Notes under the pieces: model-generated
Database searches by the model: none
What the model was told of the DNA's origin: nothing
Seen by the model: only the letters and a program-made list of their open reading frames with translations
Made by a program: the position numbers and the translations under genes
Shown here: one piece after another, positions 1 through 9,441 of the stretch
Layout: the number at the start of each line of letters is the position of its first letter
How positions within the stretch are numbered: the stretch's first letter is position 1
DNA from: Planctomycetota bacterium
GTDB lineage: Bacteria; Planctomycetota; Planctomycetia; Gemmatales; Gemmataceae
Direction of reading: 5' to 3'
Length of the DNA stretch: 45,885 nucleotides
Assembly (NCBI GenBank): GCA_021807595.1
Contig: JAKBCS010000027.1
Location: forward strand, 1 to 45,885

Positions 1-90
1 CCAGGACATCGAGCCGCACTAAGTCGGCGGCGCGGTAGCCGAGGAAATCGTAGTCCATCGTGCCGTAACCGTGCGTCACCGATTCTAAGT
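1..90 (-). pseudogene. Fragment of a second lepA allele
   Basis: Bases 1-84 match the intact lepA at 4388-4471 with only two differences. Both fall in one codon (CTG in the intact gene, TTA here) and are synonymous for Leu. Read on the minus strand, the fragment encodes LepA residues 461-489. The next two codons toward the 5' side are still recognisable (Leu kept, Lys462 changed to Glu), and all similarity stops at about base 90. The fragment runs off the left window edge, so its 3' extent is unknown. Synonymous change indicates a related allele that evolved under selection, not a fresh copy. The lepA 5' part is missing here, so it is called a gene remnant created by insertion or duplication. 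Confidence 0.85.
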
Positions 91-325
91 GAACAAAAGA
101 ATATATTGAACCCAATCGACCTTGACCAATTTGGCGATTTTGCGTTGAAGGTCGCCCAGCCAACTCACAGCTGGCTACCGACCTTGACAACTTTGGAGAA
201 TCAGTTGGCAATCCGCCGACTTGATCGGTTACCATAGCGAGAGATATTCTGAAAGAAGTCTCCATACTAACGCCGGGAAAACAGGGAATGGTCGGGCGAG
301 GTATGTGCGGAACGCGGAGGAACCC
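91..325. promoter_or_regulatory. Upstream region of the AAA/protease cassette with imperfect 21-nt direct repeats
   Basis: This 235-base region is visibly more AT-rich than the rest of the window. It contains two direct repeats, 117-137 and 179-199, matching at 18 of 21 positions and both starting CGACCTTGAC. Their start-to-start distance of 62 bases (about six helical turns) would suit a dimeric regulator, but that is inference. A TTGACA hexamer lies at 184-189, but no good -10 follows at 16-18 bases. A reading frame open from TTG 221 crosses here. I prefer the later GTG start at 326, which has a Shine-Dalgarno sequence. Confidence 0.45.
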
Positions 326-1330
326 GTGGCGACAGGTGAACAATTAAAAGCACTGTTGAAGAGCCACGCGGCTGGGGATAACGACCTCTTCCGATCCGTG
401 GCGTTACAGGTCGCTGCCCATGAGGCGACGAGGGGGAACGAACGTCTCGCGATGGAGCTTCGCGAATTGATTGATAAGGTTAAGCGCGCGCAGCAACCCG
501 TCGGCAGCCCCCGGGCACTCCCCATCGCCCGTCCGTCCGGGGAACTGGCTGGCCTGGTGCTGGCGTCTTATCCCTCGTTGCGGCTCTGCGACATGGTTCT
601 GGCGGACCCAATCCGGTCGCGGCTTACGGAGATCGTTCGCCAGCAGCGACAACGCGATCTTCTGCGCTCGCATGGCCTCTCCCCGAAACGGAAACTGCTG
701 CTCGTGGGGCCGCCGGGCTGTGGCAAGACGATGACCGCATCGGTACTCGCCAGTGAGTGCGAGATGCCCTTGCTATTCGTGCAACTTCACAGCCTTATCA
801 GTAGGTACATGGGCGAAACCGCGGCAAAGCTGCATTTGATCTTTGATGCGATGAGTACGACGCGCGGGGTTTATCTTTTCGACGAGTTCGATGCCATCGG
901 CGCGGCCCGCGCGGCCGGGAACGATGTCGGTGAGATTCGCCGCGTCCTTAATTCATTCCTACTGTTCCTTGAGCGGGATGACTCCGAGAGCCCGATCGTC
1001 GCGGCCACGAATTTCGTGGGCATGCTCGATGACGCGCTCTTCCGCCGGTTCGACGAGGTAATCGCCTATAACTTGCCGGACAAGAAACTTGTTAAAAGGC
1101 TTATCGAAAATCGACTGAACATTTTTGATCTGAGTGCGTTAAAATGGGGAGACGTTTGTATCGCGGCGCGCGGTCTTAGTCATGCTGAAGTCGCCCGTGC
1201 CTGCGACGACGCGGCTCGCAGCGCCGTCCTCTCCAGTGAGAGGGCGATCACGAATGAAAGTCTGACTCACTCTCTCAACAACCGCAGCGGTATGCGTCCT
1301 TCTCGACGAGGAAAGAGACAACAAGAATGA
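326..1330 (+). CDS. AAA+ ATPase of a two-gene ATPase/subtilase cassette
   Basis: The product is about 334 residues from GTG 326, which has GGAGG at 316-320 with 5-base spacing. The frame also opens at TTG 221, but that adds 35 residues with no Shine-Dalgarno. AAA+ motifs are clear (numbering from GTG): Walker A GPPGCGKT at 128-135, Walker B YLFDEF near 183-188, sensor-1 Asn in AATN near 229, and an RRFD arginine-finger motif near 240. The N-terminal 90 residues are helical, a likely partner- or substrate-binding segment. The stop overlaps the next gene's start in ATGA, so the two proteins are probably translationally coupled and work together. By analogy with AAA+ partners of proteases, it may remodel a substrate or gate the protease. 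The pairing recalls ATPase/S8-protease modules found sporadically on islands and plasmids. A conflict or defence role is inference. Confidence 0.88.
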   Translation: MATGEQLKALLKSHAAGDNDLFRSVALQVAAHEATRGNERLAMELRELIDKVKRAQQPVGSPRALPIARPSGELAGLVLASYPSLRLCDMVLADPIRSRLTEIVRQQRQRDLLRSHGLSPKRKLLLVGPPGCGKTMTASVLASECEMPLLFVQLHSLISRYMGETAAKLHLIFDAMSTTRGVYLFDEFDAIGAARAAGNDVGEIRRVLNSFLLFLERDDSESPIVAATNFVGMLDDALFRRFDEVIAYNLPDKKLVKRLIENRLNIFDLSALKWGDVCIAARGLSHAEVARACDDAARSAVLSSERAITNESLTHSLNNRSGMRPSRRGKRQQE

Positions 1331-4014
1331 GCGATCTGCCCCATCTTCGGATTCCGGGAACCCAAGAGACCGAAAAATACACTTATGCGGGAAGGACGCC
1401 TCAAGGTGTCGTCTTCAATCTCCCACCCAGGAACAAGTCGGCTCATGCAATCGAGGTTCGGAGTGAATTACAGGGTGCGCAGACGCAGGCGGTCAAGCAA
1501 CGAACCGCAAACCGGCAGCAATATCCCGACCTCGTGCAATGGGAGCCCGAAGGCGTCGTTCTCACCTTCCACAGCGACCAGGATTTCGAGTTGCCGCTGG
1601 AAAAGCTGGAGCGAAAAGGGAGCGGAATTTATCTTCTTAGTTTGAATGAGGAGAACGGCGCTCAGGTCGCAAAAGTTTTCGTCCCCGAAGGTCGCCTCGG
1701 CCAGTTCCTTCATCTGGTGAACGCCTACGCGAACAGCGTTCTACTTACCTTCGAGGCGGATGAGGACAAAGAGCAACAACTGAAGGATCGCGCCGATCCC
1801 GACAACGGCATTAAGTTGAACGGCCAAGTTCACAAAATAGATAACAAGGTTAGGATCGCGTTTCTTGTTCTCGAAGCGAAAGAGGCTGCTTTCACCGCCT
1901 CCGTCGGCGAGCTCGCTACCCTCGTCAAGACGGGCCGTAAGAACGAAAAGCTCATTGAGAGCATCTCCTCCGTCCGGCTCGCGCTCATCCAGGATTTTTG
2001 GCAGGACAGCCTACCGTTCCCCGCCTTGGACCAAGAGATGTGGTGGGAAATTTGGCTGCGCGGCACGCGAGCCACCGCTGAAACAGTTCACGCTCGTTTC
2101 AGAGATTTGGCGAAGATCGTCGGCATCACGAAGGTAAGTGATCGGTTCGTCGCTTTCCCCGAACGGGTGGTCGTCCATGCCTACGCTTCGGCGAACCGAT
2201 TGACGGCATCGATTGATGTGCTTACCCTGTTCGCAGAGCTTCGGAAGGCAAAGGAGCTTGCTACTTATTACGTCGACCTTGAGCCGCGCGAGCAAGGGGA
2301 GTTTATCGAAGATGCTGTCGGTCGGCTCGAACTCCCCGGCCCCAACGCGCCCTGTGTAACGATCCTCGACGGCGGAGTGAATCGGATGCACCCCCTCTTG
2401 GAACCGGGACTCGCCGAGGAGGATATGCACACCGCTGATCCCGAATGGGGGTTCGCCGATAGTTCCAACAATCAACACGGCACGGGCATGGCGGGCATTG
2501 GGCTTTACGGTTGCCTCACCGAGATTATGACGGAGACGGGGGAGATTATCCTTCAACACAAGCTGGAGTCGGTGAAGATTTTGCCTCCTCCGCCCTTGGT
2601 GAATAGCCCACCCGACTACGGCCGAGTAATGCAGGACGGCGTTCTGTTGGCGCATATCAAATCCCCGCAAAGGAAGCGAGTCCTGTGCATGGCTGTGACA
2701 GCCGACGACCGCGACATGGGGTTGCCGACGCTATGGTCAGGTGCGGTGGATGATCTCTGCGCGGGTGTGCTGGACGAGACACCGAAGCTCATGTTCATTT
2801 CCGCCGGGAATGTGAGAGAACATTTACATTCGGATGAATACACCTACCACACTTGGAACACGACGAAGGCGGGTATCGAAGATCCCGCGCAGGCGTGGAA
2901 TGCGCTCACGGTCGGAGCGATCACCGAGAAGGTCATGATCCAAGACGAGGATTTCAACGGATGGCAACCGATAGCCGAGTGCGGCGATTTGTGTCCGACC
3001 AGCCGGACCTCGCTCCCCTGGCCCTCCGAGAACCAGAAGGGCTGGCCCATCAAACCCGACATCGTCATGGAGGGCGGGAACTACGCACAGATTGGCGCGA
3101 ACGAAAGATCGAGTACCGACGACCTCTCTTTGCTGACGACGATCCTACACCAAAGCGGACGGTTGTTTGACACGACGAGAGACACGAGTCCCGCGACGGC
3201 GTTGGCAGCACGCTTTGCGGCTCTCATCTGGAGCCGTTACCCGAAACTCTGGCCGGAGACAATACGGGCACTGATGGTCCATTCGGCGACCTGGAACGAT
3301 CGGATGATCGCTCGTTTCCCCGGCAACTCGAAAGTAGCCGCTCACAATCGCCTTCGCTGCTACGGTTACGGCGTTCCAAATCTTCACCGGGCGTTGAATA
3401 GCGCGGAAAACGCCGTCACTCTCACGTTCGAGGGGGAACTTCAGCCTTTTCAAAAGATAAATTCAAAAGGCAAGACTTTCGAGATGCATCTGCATCAGTT
3501 GCCCTGGCCGATCATTGTTCTTGAGGCGCTCGGCGAGGCAAAGGTGACGATGAGAGTCACGCTTTCCTACTTCATCGAGCCAAGCCCGAACAGCGTCGGT
3601 TGGGGGGTAAATCACCGCTACGCTTCGCACGGTCTGCGGTTTGACGTCATCCGTCCGACCGAGGAAATTGAAGGTTTCAAGCGTCGCATTTCCAGAGATT
3701 TCTGGGAGGCACCGAACAAGCGGCCAGAGAACCCGGCGGAGGAAACGCGCAATTGGGTCATCGGCGATCAACGTCGAACACACGGTTCCATTCACTCTGA
3801 CTGGTGGGTCGGTAGTGCCGTTGAGCTAGCGAACTGCGGCCGTATCGTCGTCTACCCCGTCACAGGTTGGTGGAAGGAGCGGCTTCATTTGCAGCGATAC
3901 GACAGCAAGGCGCGTTATAGCATGATCGTGTCGCTCGATTCGGAGAACGTCGAAGTGGACCTTTATACACCCATTTCGCAGATGGTGAACGTCGAAACCG
4001 AGATCATGGAGTAA
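1327..4014 (+). CDS. Large cytoplasmic subtilisin-like (S8) serine protease
   Basis: The protein has 895 residues and no signal peptide, unlike classical secreted subtilases, so it should act in the cytoplasm. The triad can be placed: Asp348 in ILDGGV, His384 in HGTGMAG, and Ser621 in DTSPATALAARFAA, with the oxyanion Asn495 in SAGN. About 340 residues precede the catalytic domain; they look alpha/beta, lack recognisable motifs, and could be a regulatory or sensor domain. About 230 residues follow it, probably beta-rich. The architecture resembles the Y4bN-like S8 subfamily, as far as can be judged by eye. It overlaps the upstream AAA+ gene by 4 bases. The substrate is unknown. All catalytic residues are present, so an active enzyme is expected. 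Its stop lies 41 bases from the convergent lepA stop. Confidence 0.9.
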   Translation: MSDLPHLRIPGTQETEKYTYAGRTPQGVVFNLPPRNKSAHAIEVRSELQGAQTQAVKQRTANRQQYPDLVQWEPEGVVLTFHSDQDFELPLEKLERKGSGIYLLSLNEENGAQVAKVFVPEGRLGQFLHLVNAYANSVLLTFEADEDKEQQLKDRADPDNGIKLNGQVHKIDNKVRIAFLVLEAKEAAFTASVGELATLVKTGRKNEKLIESISSVRLALIQDFWQDSLPFPALDQEMWWEIWLRGTRATAETVHARFRDLAKIVGITKVSDRFVAFPERVVVHAYASANRLTASIDVLTLFAELRKAKELATYYVDLEPREQGEFIEDAVGRLELPGPNAPCVTILDGGVNRMHPLLEPGLAEEDMHTADPEWGFADSSNNQHGTGMAGIGLYGCLTEIMTETGEIILQHKLESVKILPPPPLVNSPPDYGRVMQDGVLLAHIKSPQRKRVLCMAVTADDRDMGLPTLWSGAVDDLCAGVLDETPKLMFISAGNVREHLHSDEYTYHTWNTTKAGIEDPAQAWNALTVGAITEKVMIQDEDFNGWQPIAECGDLCPTSRTSLPWPSENQKGWPIKPDIVMEGGNYAQIGANERSSTDDLSLLTTILHQSGRLFDTTRDTSPATALAARFAALIWSRYPKLWPETIRALMVHSATWNDRMIARFPGNSKVAAHNRLRCYGYGVPNLHRALNSAENAVTLTFEGELQPFQKINSKGKTFEMHLHQLPWPIIVLEALGEAKVTMRVTLSYFIEPSPNSVGWGVNHRYASHGLRFDVIRPTEEIEGFKRRISRDFWEAPNKRPENPAEETRNWVIGDQRRTHGSIHSDWWVGSAVELANCGRIVVYPVTGWWKERLHLQRYDSKARYSMIVSLDSENVEVDLYTPISQMVNVETEIME

Positions 4015-4055
4015 ATCGGTCGATTTTTTCCAAGGCAAGCATCGTCCGCGATGAG

Positions 4056-5855
<1,800 letters not shown>

Positions 5856-6411
5856 GGGTGTTCGTATACTCTCCTCGCAACGGTCGGTAAGCCATCCGTT
5901 GTGCTTCTCAGAAAGCATACCAGCAAAGGCGCGAACTGGATAGGGGAGACGGTCGAGACTCGCCCTCCGCGCGCGTGTCGGCGATCCACGCGGGTAACGG
6001 GCGCACGGCGACACCGACCGGAGTCTGCCCGCGATCGATCTCCGAGTCGGCCAAACACGCGGTCGCTTGCGAGGTCAAGTTGCCTTTTTCACTTCCATCG
6101 CCGTTACTTTTGCTATAATGATTGCGACAACCAGAAGGATAGTGTTGACCCCTCGAAGATTCGGCGGGACGACAGGATTATGCGGCCGTCCGGAAAAGAC
6201 AATTCGCCTCAACCGGAAGCCGTTGTCGGCGATCGCTGGGATTTTTACGACCTCTGTATCTCTGTTGGCCTTTTCTCGTTACGACGGCTCCGGGCCAAGG
6301 CGCGGCTCCGCTCTGGACAACGCGGCTGGATTCGGTGACTTGCGTACACTATGTTGATGTTTCGGTGCGGCGAAGAAAAGCGCGTCGGGGCGAACGACGA
6401 GGTGACGGCGG
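5856..6411. other. 556-base divergent intergenic region between lepA and the TPR gene
   Basis: No convincing gene is visible here. The region holds an extended -10 promoter (6111-6119, plus). Two short plus-strand frames follow it: GTG 6142 to 6357 (71 codons) and ATG 6180 to 6338 (52 codons). Neither has a recognisable product, and the second has only a poor ribosome site, so I treat the stretch as a long leader of the gene at 6412. Confidence 0.5.
6111..6119 (+). promoter_or_regulatory. Extended -10 promoter candidate TGCTATAAT
   Basis: TGCTATAAT is a perfect extended -10 (TGnTATAAT), which can work without a good -35. No TTGACA-like hexamer sits at the right distance. Transcription would start near 6126 and run toward the TPR gene at 6412, giving a leader of about 285 bases. 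Confidence 0.5.
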
Positions 6412-7710
6412 ATGCGTCGATTTTTACTCACTTTAGCGGCGCTGATGATTGCAGGTTCCCTGCGCGCCGGCGTGTACAATCTCGATCCGCCGCGCAAGTT
6501 TTCCAGCGATTACGTTGAAACCCATTTGGCTCAGCCGCTGCAAATGGCGATGCTCTATCTCGACGAACTGCGTGCCATACACGATTTGGCCGTCAATCCC
6601 AACGATCCGCCCAAACCGAACTCGCTACGCATTTCTTACGAGAAGCAACTCGCTCGACTTGCAATCGCGGAGAAAACCGGCGAACTAACGGGCGTCGATC
6701 GCGTCAACCTGAGCGCTTGTCTTATCCGCATGGGACGTTATCCCGCGGCGCAGCAAGTGCTGGAAGAAGGGTTGCGCGTGGTGCCGACCGGCGAGCCGAC
6801 TCGCGTTCTGCTGTTGCTCAACTTGGCCTCGATTTATCAGGAAGACGAGAACCTGATGCAGCGCGGCCTGCAAATGCAGCGCGAGGCGTTGGCCGCTTGG
6901 CCGCCGCTCTTGCTCGCGTGGACGCGGCAGGAATCCGAATGGTATCGCCACGTCGAAGAGTATACGCTCGCTCTGATGGAAATTCGCAATGCTGAGACGA
7001 TCCGTCACGGAGGCCGCCCGCAGCACGAGCAACCCTCGCCCGATCTGCTGTTTCCGCGCGAGGAGCGCGATCCGGCCAAGAAAGTGCGATTCGTTGGACT
7101 CGATGGCGAGTACGAAGCCGGCAGCATCGCCTGGAAAGAATGGGATCGGCTGCCCACCGACGCCGAGCAGGTTGTGCTACAGCTTCTCCTGTGGCGTCCG
7201 CACGACGCGCGCCTGCTGTGGCAATTCGGCGAGTTGCTTAACGCACGCGGCATGGTCGATTGGGCTTACTCAATCCTGAATGTCCGCGTGCGCGACAACA
7301 GCCGCTACCGCAACCGCGAACTGGATCGACACATCCAGGTATTAAACGCGGCAGAGAAGGTTTACAAATTGCTGTTCGCCGACGGTGCCGGTTCGGGGGA
7401 GAATCTCCGAGCGCAAGCGCTGTTGTTGGGATTGGTCGCGCCCCGTGGCGCGACTTTGATGCCGGCCGCAGCAGCTGTGGCGAACGAGACCGGCTTTGCG
7501 GCGTCGGCATCTTTTGCCGGTGTCCCTTTCGTCCAAGCAGCCCCGCCGTCAGCGCCCAACGCTCCCGCTTCCGCATCCGGCCTGGTTCTGCCGGATTGGC
7601 GACAATTGGCCGTCAGTTTCGTGACGGGGATCGTGGTCGCGGTCTTGGGTGTGTTGCAATGGCAACAATGGCGACGCTCTCGCTCGGTCCACGGCGAACC
7701 GGCGTCGTAA
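6412..7710 (+). CDS. Exported, membrane-anchored TPR-repeat protein
   Basis: The protein has 432 residues. An N-terminal signal peptide (cleavage expected after SLRAG) is followed by a helical region with TPR-like pairs between about residues 85 and 175, where phrases such as GRYPAAQQVLEEGLRVVP fit the TPR pattern. A low-complexity Ala/Pro stretch precedes one C-terminal transmembrane helix (LAVSFVTGIVVAVLGVL) and a short basic tail ending in RRSRS. The protein should therefore lie mostly outside the cytoplasm, anchored at its C terminus. It probably scaffolds protein-protein contacts; no catalytic motif is visible. Proteins of this layout are common in planctomycetes, and the exact role is unknown. 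RimB and RimK genes follow on the same strand. Confidence 0.75.
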   Translation: MRRFLLTLAALMIAGSLRAGVYNLDPPRKFSSDYVETHLAQPLQMAMLYLDELRAIHDLAVNPNDPPKPNSLRISYEKQLARLAIAEKTGELTGVDRVNLSACLIRMGRYPAAQQVLEEGLRVVPTGEPTRVLLLLNLASIYQEDENLMQRGLQMQREALAAWPPLLLAWTRQESEWYRHVEEYTLALMEIRNAETIRHGGRPQHEQPSPDLLFPREERDPAKKVRFVGLDGEYEAGSIAWKEWDRLPTDAEQVVLQLLLWRPHDARLLWQFGELLNARGMVDWAYSILNVRVRDNSRYRNRELDRHIQVLNAAEKVYKLLFADGAGSGENLRAQALLLGLVAPRGATLMPAAAAVANETGFAASASFAGVPFVQAAPPSAPNAPASASGLVLPDWRQLAVSFVTGIVVAVLGVLQWQQWRRSRSVHGEPAS

Positions 7711-7781
7711 GCCGCCGAATCTTCGCCAGCGCGTGGCAGTTGACGCTGCCGGTTCGCCCGATTCAAAAGGAGATAGCCGAC

Positions 7782-8267
7782 ATGCTGGAACCGTCTCTCC
7801 AAGCGTCCGAGATCGCCTTGCCGACTCGTCAGCCGCTCCGCGTCGGCTGGAAAGAGTATCTCCAGTTCACCGAATGGAATCTGCACCACATTCGCGTGAA
7901 GATCGACACGGGGGCGCGCACCTCGGCGCTCGATGTGGTTCGCTACGAACTGTTTGAAACGGCGACGGGCCAAGCGATGGCGACGTTGCTTCTCGCTCTG
8001 GATCGACGGCATCCCGGTCGATTCACGCGCATCCAAACGCCCGTACTACGAACCGTGATGGTCCGCAACACCGGCGGGAAGCACGAGGAACGGCCGGTCG
8101 TGGAGACGGCGGTACGCATCGGTCCGATCCACAAACGCATCCGCATCACGCTGGCCAATCGTTCGAGCATGCGCTATCGCATGATCTTGGGACGCGAAGC
8201 GTTGAACGACGATTTTGTGGTGGACGTGAGCCGCCGCTATGTGCTGAAAAACTGGTCGACGGAATAG
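7782..8267 (+). CDS. rimB: RimB-like retropepsin-type aspartic protease (PF05618 family)
   Basis: The protein has 161 residues from ATG 7782, with AAAGGAGA about 8 bases upstream; the longer frame upstream is a shadow of the TPR gene. The IDTGARTSAL segment near residues 40-50 carries the DTGA active-site loop of the family long annotated as an ATP-dependent zinc protease but resembling retropepsins. A second conserved block, ILGREAL, lies near the C terminus. In the known RimABK system, RimB trims glutamate tails that RimK adds to ribosomal protein S6. The gene directly precedes rimK (45 bases apart, same strand), which supports this role. The motif call is strong. The substrate in this organism is inferred. 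Confidence 0.85.
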   Translation: MLEPSLQASEIALPTRQPLRVGWKEYLQFTEWNLHHIRVKIDTGARTSALDVVRYELFETATGQAMATLLLALDRRHPGRFTRIQTPVLRTVMVRNTGGKHEERPVVETAVRIGPIHKRIRITLANRSSMRYRMILGREALNDDFVVDVSRRYVLKNWSTE

Positions 8268-8312
8268 TCTACCCGCATCCATGCGGATCGATTGGCTGGA
8301 GAGGAGGATTCC

Positions 8313-9248
8313 ATGCGCATTGTCATTCTGTCGCGCCGCGAGGAGCTATACAGCACCCGCGCATTGTTCTCGGCGGCGTTGGAACGGGGCCACGACGCGC
8401 GCGTTCTCGATACGTTGCAATTCGACATTCGCGTTAGTCGCCGCAATCCCGAACTCTTGTACAAGGGCGAGCCGATTGGGCCGGTCGACGCGGTGATCCC
8501 ACGCATCGGCGCGTCGATCACGCACTTTGGACTCGCCGTCGTCCGTCAATTCGAGATGATGGGCGTCTATTGTCTCAACGAATCGCAAGCCATCGCCCGT
8601 TCGCGCGATAAGCTCCGCTGTCTCCAATTGCTCAGCCGACACGACATCGGTTTGCCTCCGACGGTATACACGCGCCAAGCGGACCACGTTCCCGACTGCA
8701 TCGAGCGCGTAGAGGGGCCGCCGGTCGTGGTCAAACTGCTTCAAGGCACACAAGGCATAGGCGTGGTTCTCGCGGAAACCACCGTGGCCGCTCATTCCGT
8801 GATCGAGGCGTTCCACGGCTTAGAGCAAAACATTCTGATTCAGCAGTTTATCAAAGAAGCTGGAGGGGCCGACATTCGGGCGTTGGTCGTGGGACGGCGC
8901 GTGGTGGCATCCATGAAGCGACAAGCTGTGGCTGGGGAGTTTCGATCCAACATTCATCGCGGCGGCACGTCCAAAAAGGTGCGCTTGAGTGCCGAATCGC
9001 GCCGCACCGCATTGGCGGCGGCGCGCTGTTTAGGACTCACCGTGGCGGGTGTCGATCTCATCGAGTCCGATGAGGGGCCGATGGTGATGGAGGTCAATTC
9101 TTCTCCGGGTTTGGAAGGCATCGAAAGAACCACCGGCGTGGACGTGGCGGGAGCTATCGTCGAGTACATCGAGTCGGAGGTGCGCAACCCCAAGCACGAC
9201 ATCCGAAAAAACGGCGAGAGGAAGGCAAGCAAAACCAAATCCCACTAA
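8313..9248 (+). CDS. rimK: RimK, ATP-grasp glutamate ligase for ribosomal protein S6
   Basis: The protein has 311 residues starting [10 protein letters not shown], with a strong GAGGAGG at 8301-8307. The ATP-grasp fold is evident: an N-terminal domain of about 90 residues, the ATP-binding stretch around [14 protein letters not shown], and the metal-binding [12 protein letters not shown] near residues 260-272. RimK adds glutamates to the C terminus of S6, altering ribosomes. Related ligases act on other acceptors, such as lysine biosynthesis carrier proteins (LysX) or coenzyme F420, but the rimB partner and the N-terminal sequence favour RimK. No RimA-type gene is visible nearby. Confidence 0.9.
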   Translation: MRIVILSRREELYSTRALFSAALERGHDARVLDTLQFDIRVSRRNPELLYKGEPIGPVDAVIPRIGASITHFGLAVVRQFEMMGVYCLNESQAIARSRDKLRCLQLLSRHDIGLPPTVYTRQADHVPDCIERVEGPPVVVKLLQGTQGIGVVLAETTVAAHSVIEAFHGLEQNILIQQFIKEAGGADIRALVVGRRVVASMKRQAVAGEFRSNIHRGGTSKKVRLSAESRRTALAAARCLGLTVAGVDLIESDEGPMVMEVNSSPGLEGIERTTGVDVAGAIVEYIESEVRNPKHDIRKNGERKASKTKSH

Positions 9249-9307
9249 GACCGTCCTCTCCTCCTCCGTACTCAGAAGGATGAAGGGACTGAGATCGGCG
9301 TCCTCCC

Positions 9308-9344
9308 AACCCCCTCTTCCCCGATTTTTCGGGCGAGAGGGGAG
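9308..9344. repeat. Intergenic inverted repeat, GGGGAGAGGGG family, copy 1
   Basis: The arms CCCCCTCTTCCCCG (9310-9323) and CGGGCGAGAGGGG (9330-9342) form a near-perfect hairpin with a T-rich loop. Read on the minus strand it contains GGGGAAGAGGGGGTTGGGAGGA, which resembles the copy at 40800-40818. It lies between convergent rimK and the EF-hand gene and could also end transcription, but no clear T-run follows. Confidence 0.5.
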
Positions 9345-9441
9345 AAACCCAGTGCAGCACTGTGCCGTTCCTTGGGCGATCGGAATTCATCTGCGCGGGA
9401 CGCTTCACCAACTTCGCGCGGCCTCTTTTCGTGTTCCCCCA

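Noticed and set aside
4013-4026. Possible terminator after the protease gene (AAATCG/CGATTT then T-run)
   Set aside because: The loop would be only two bases, so the hairpin cannot form as drawn.
6067-6357. Short plus-strand frames (71 and 52 codons) between lepA and the TPR gene
   Set aside because: Poor or no ribosome site and no recognisable sequence. Left as a possible leader.
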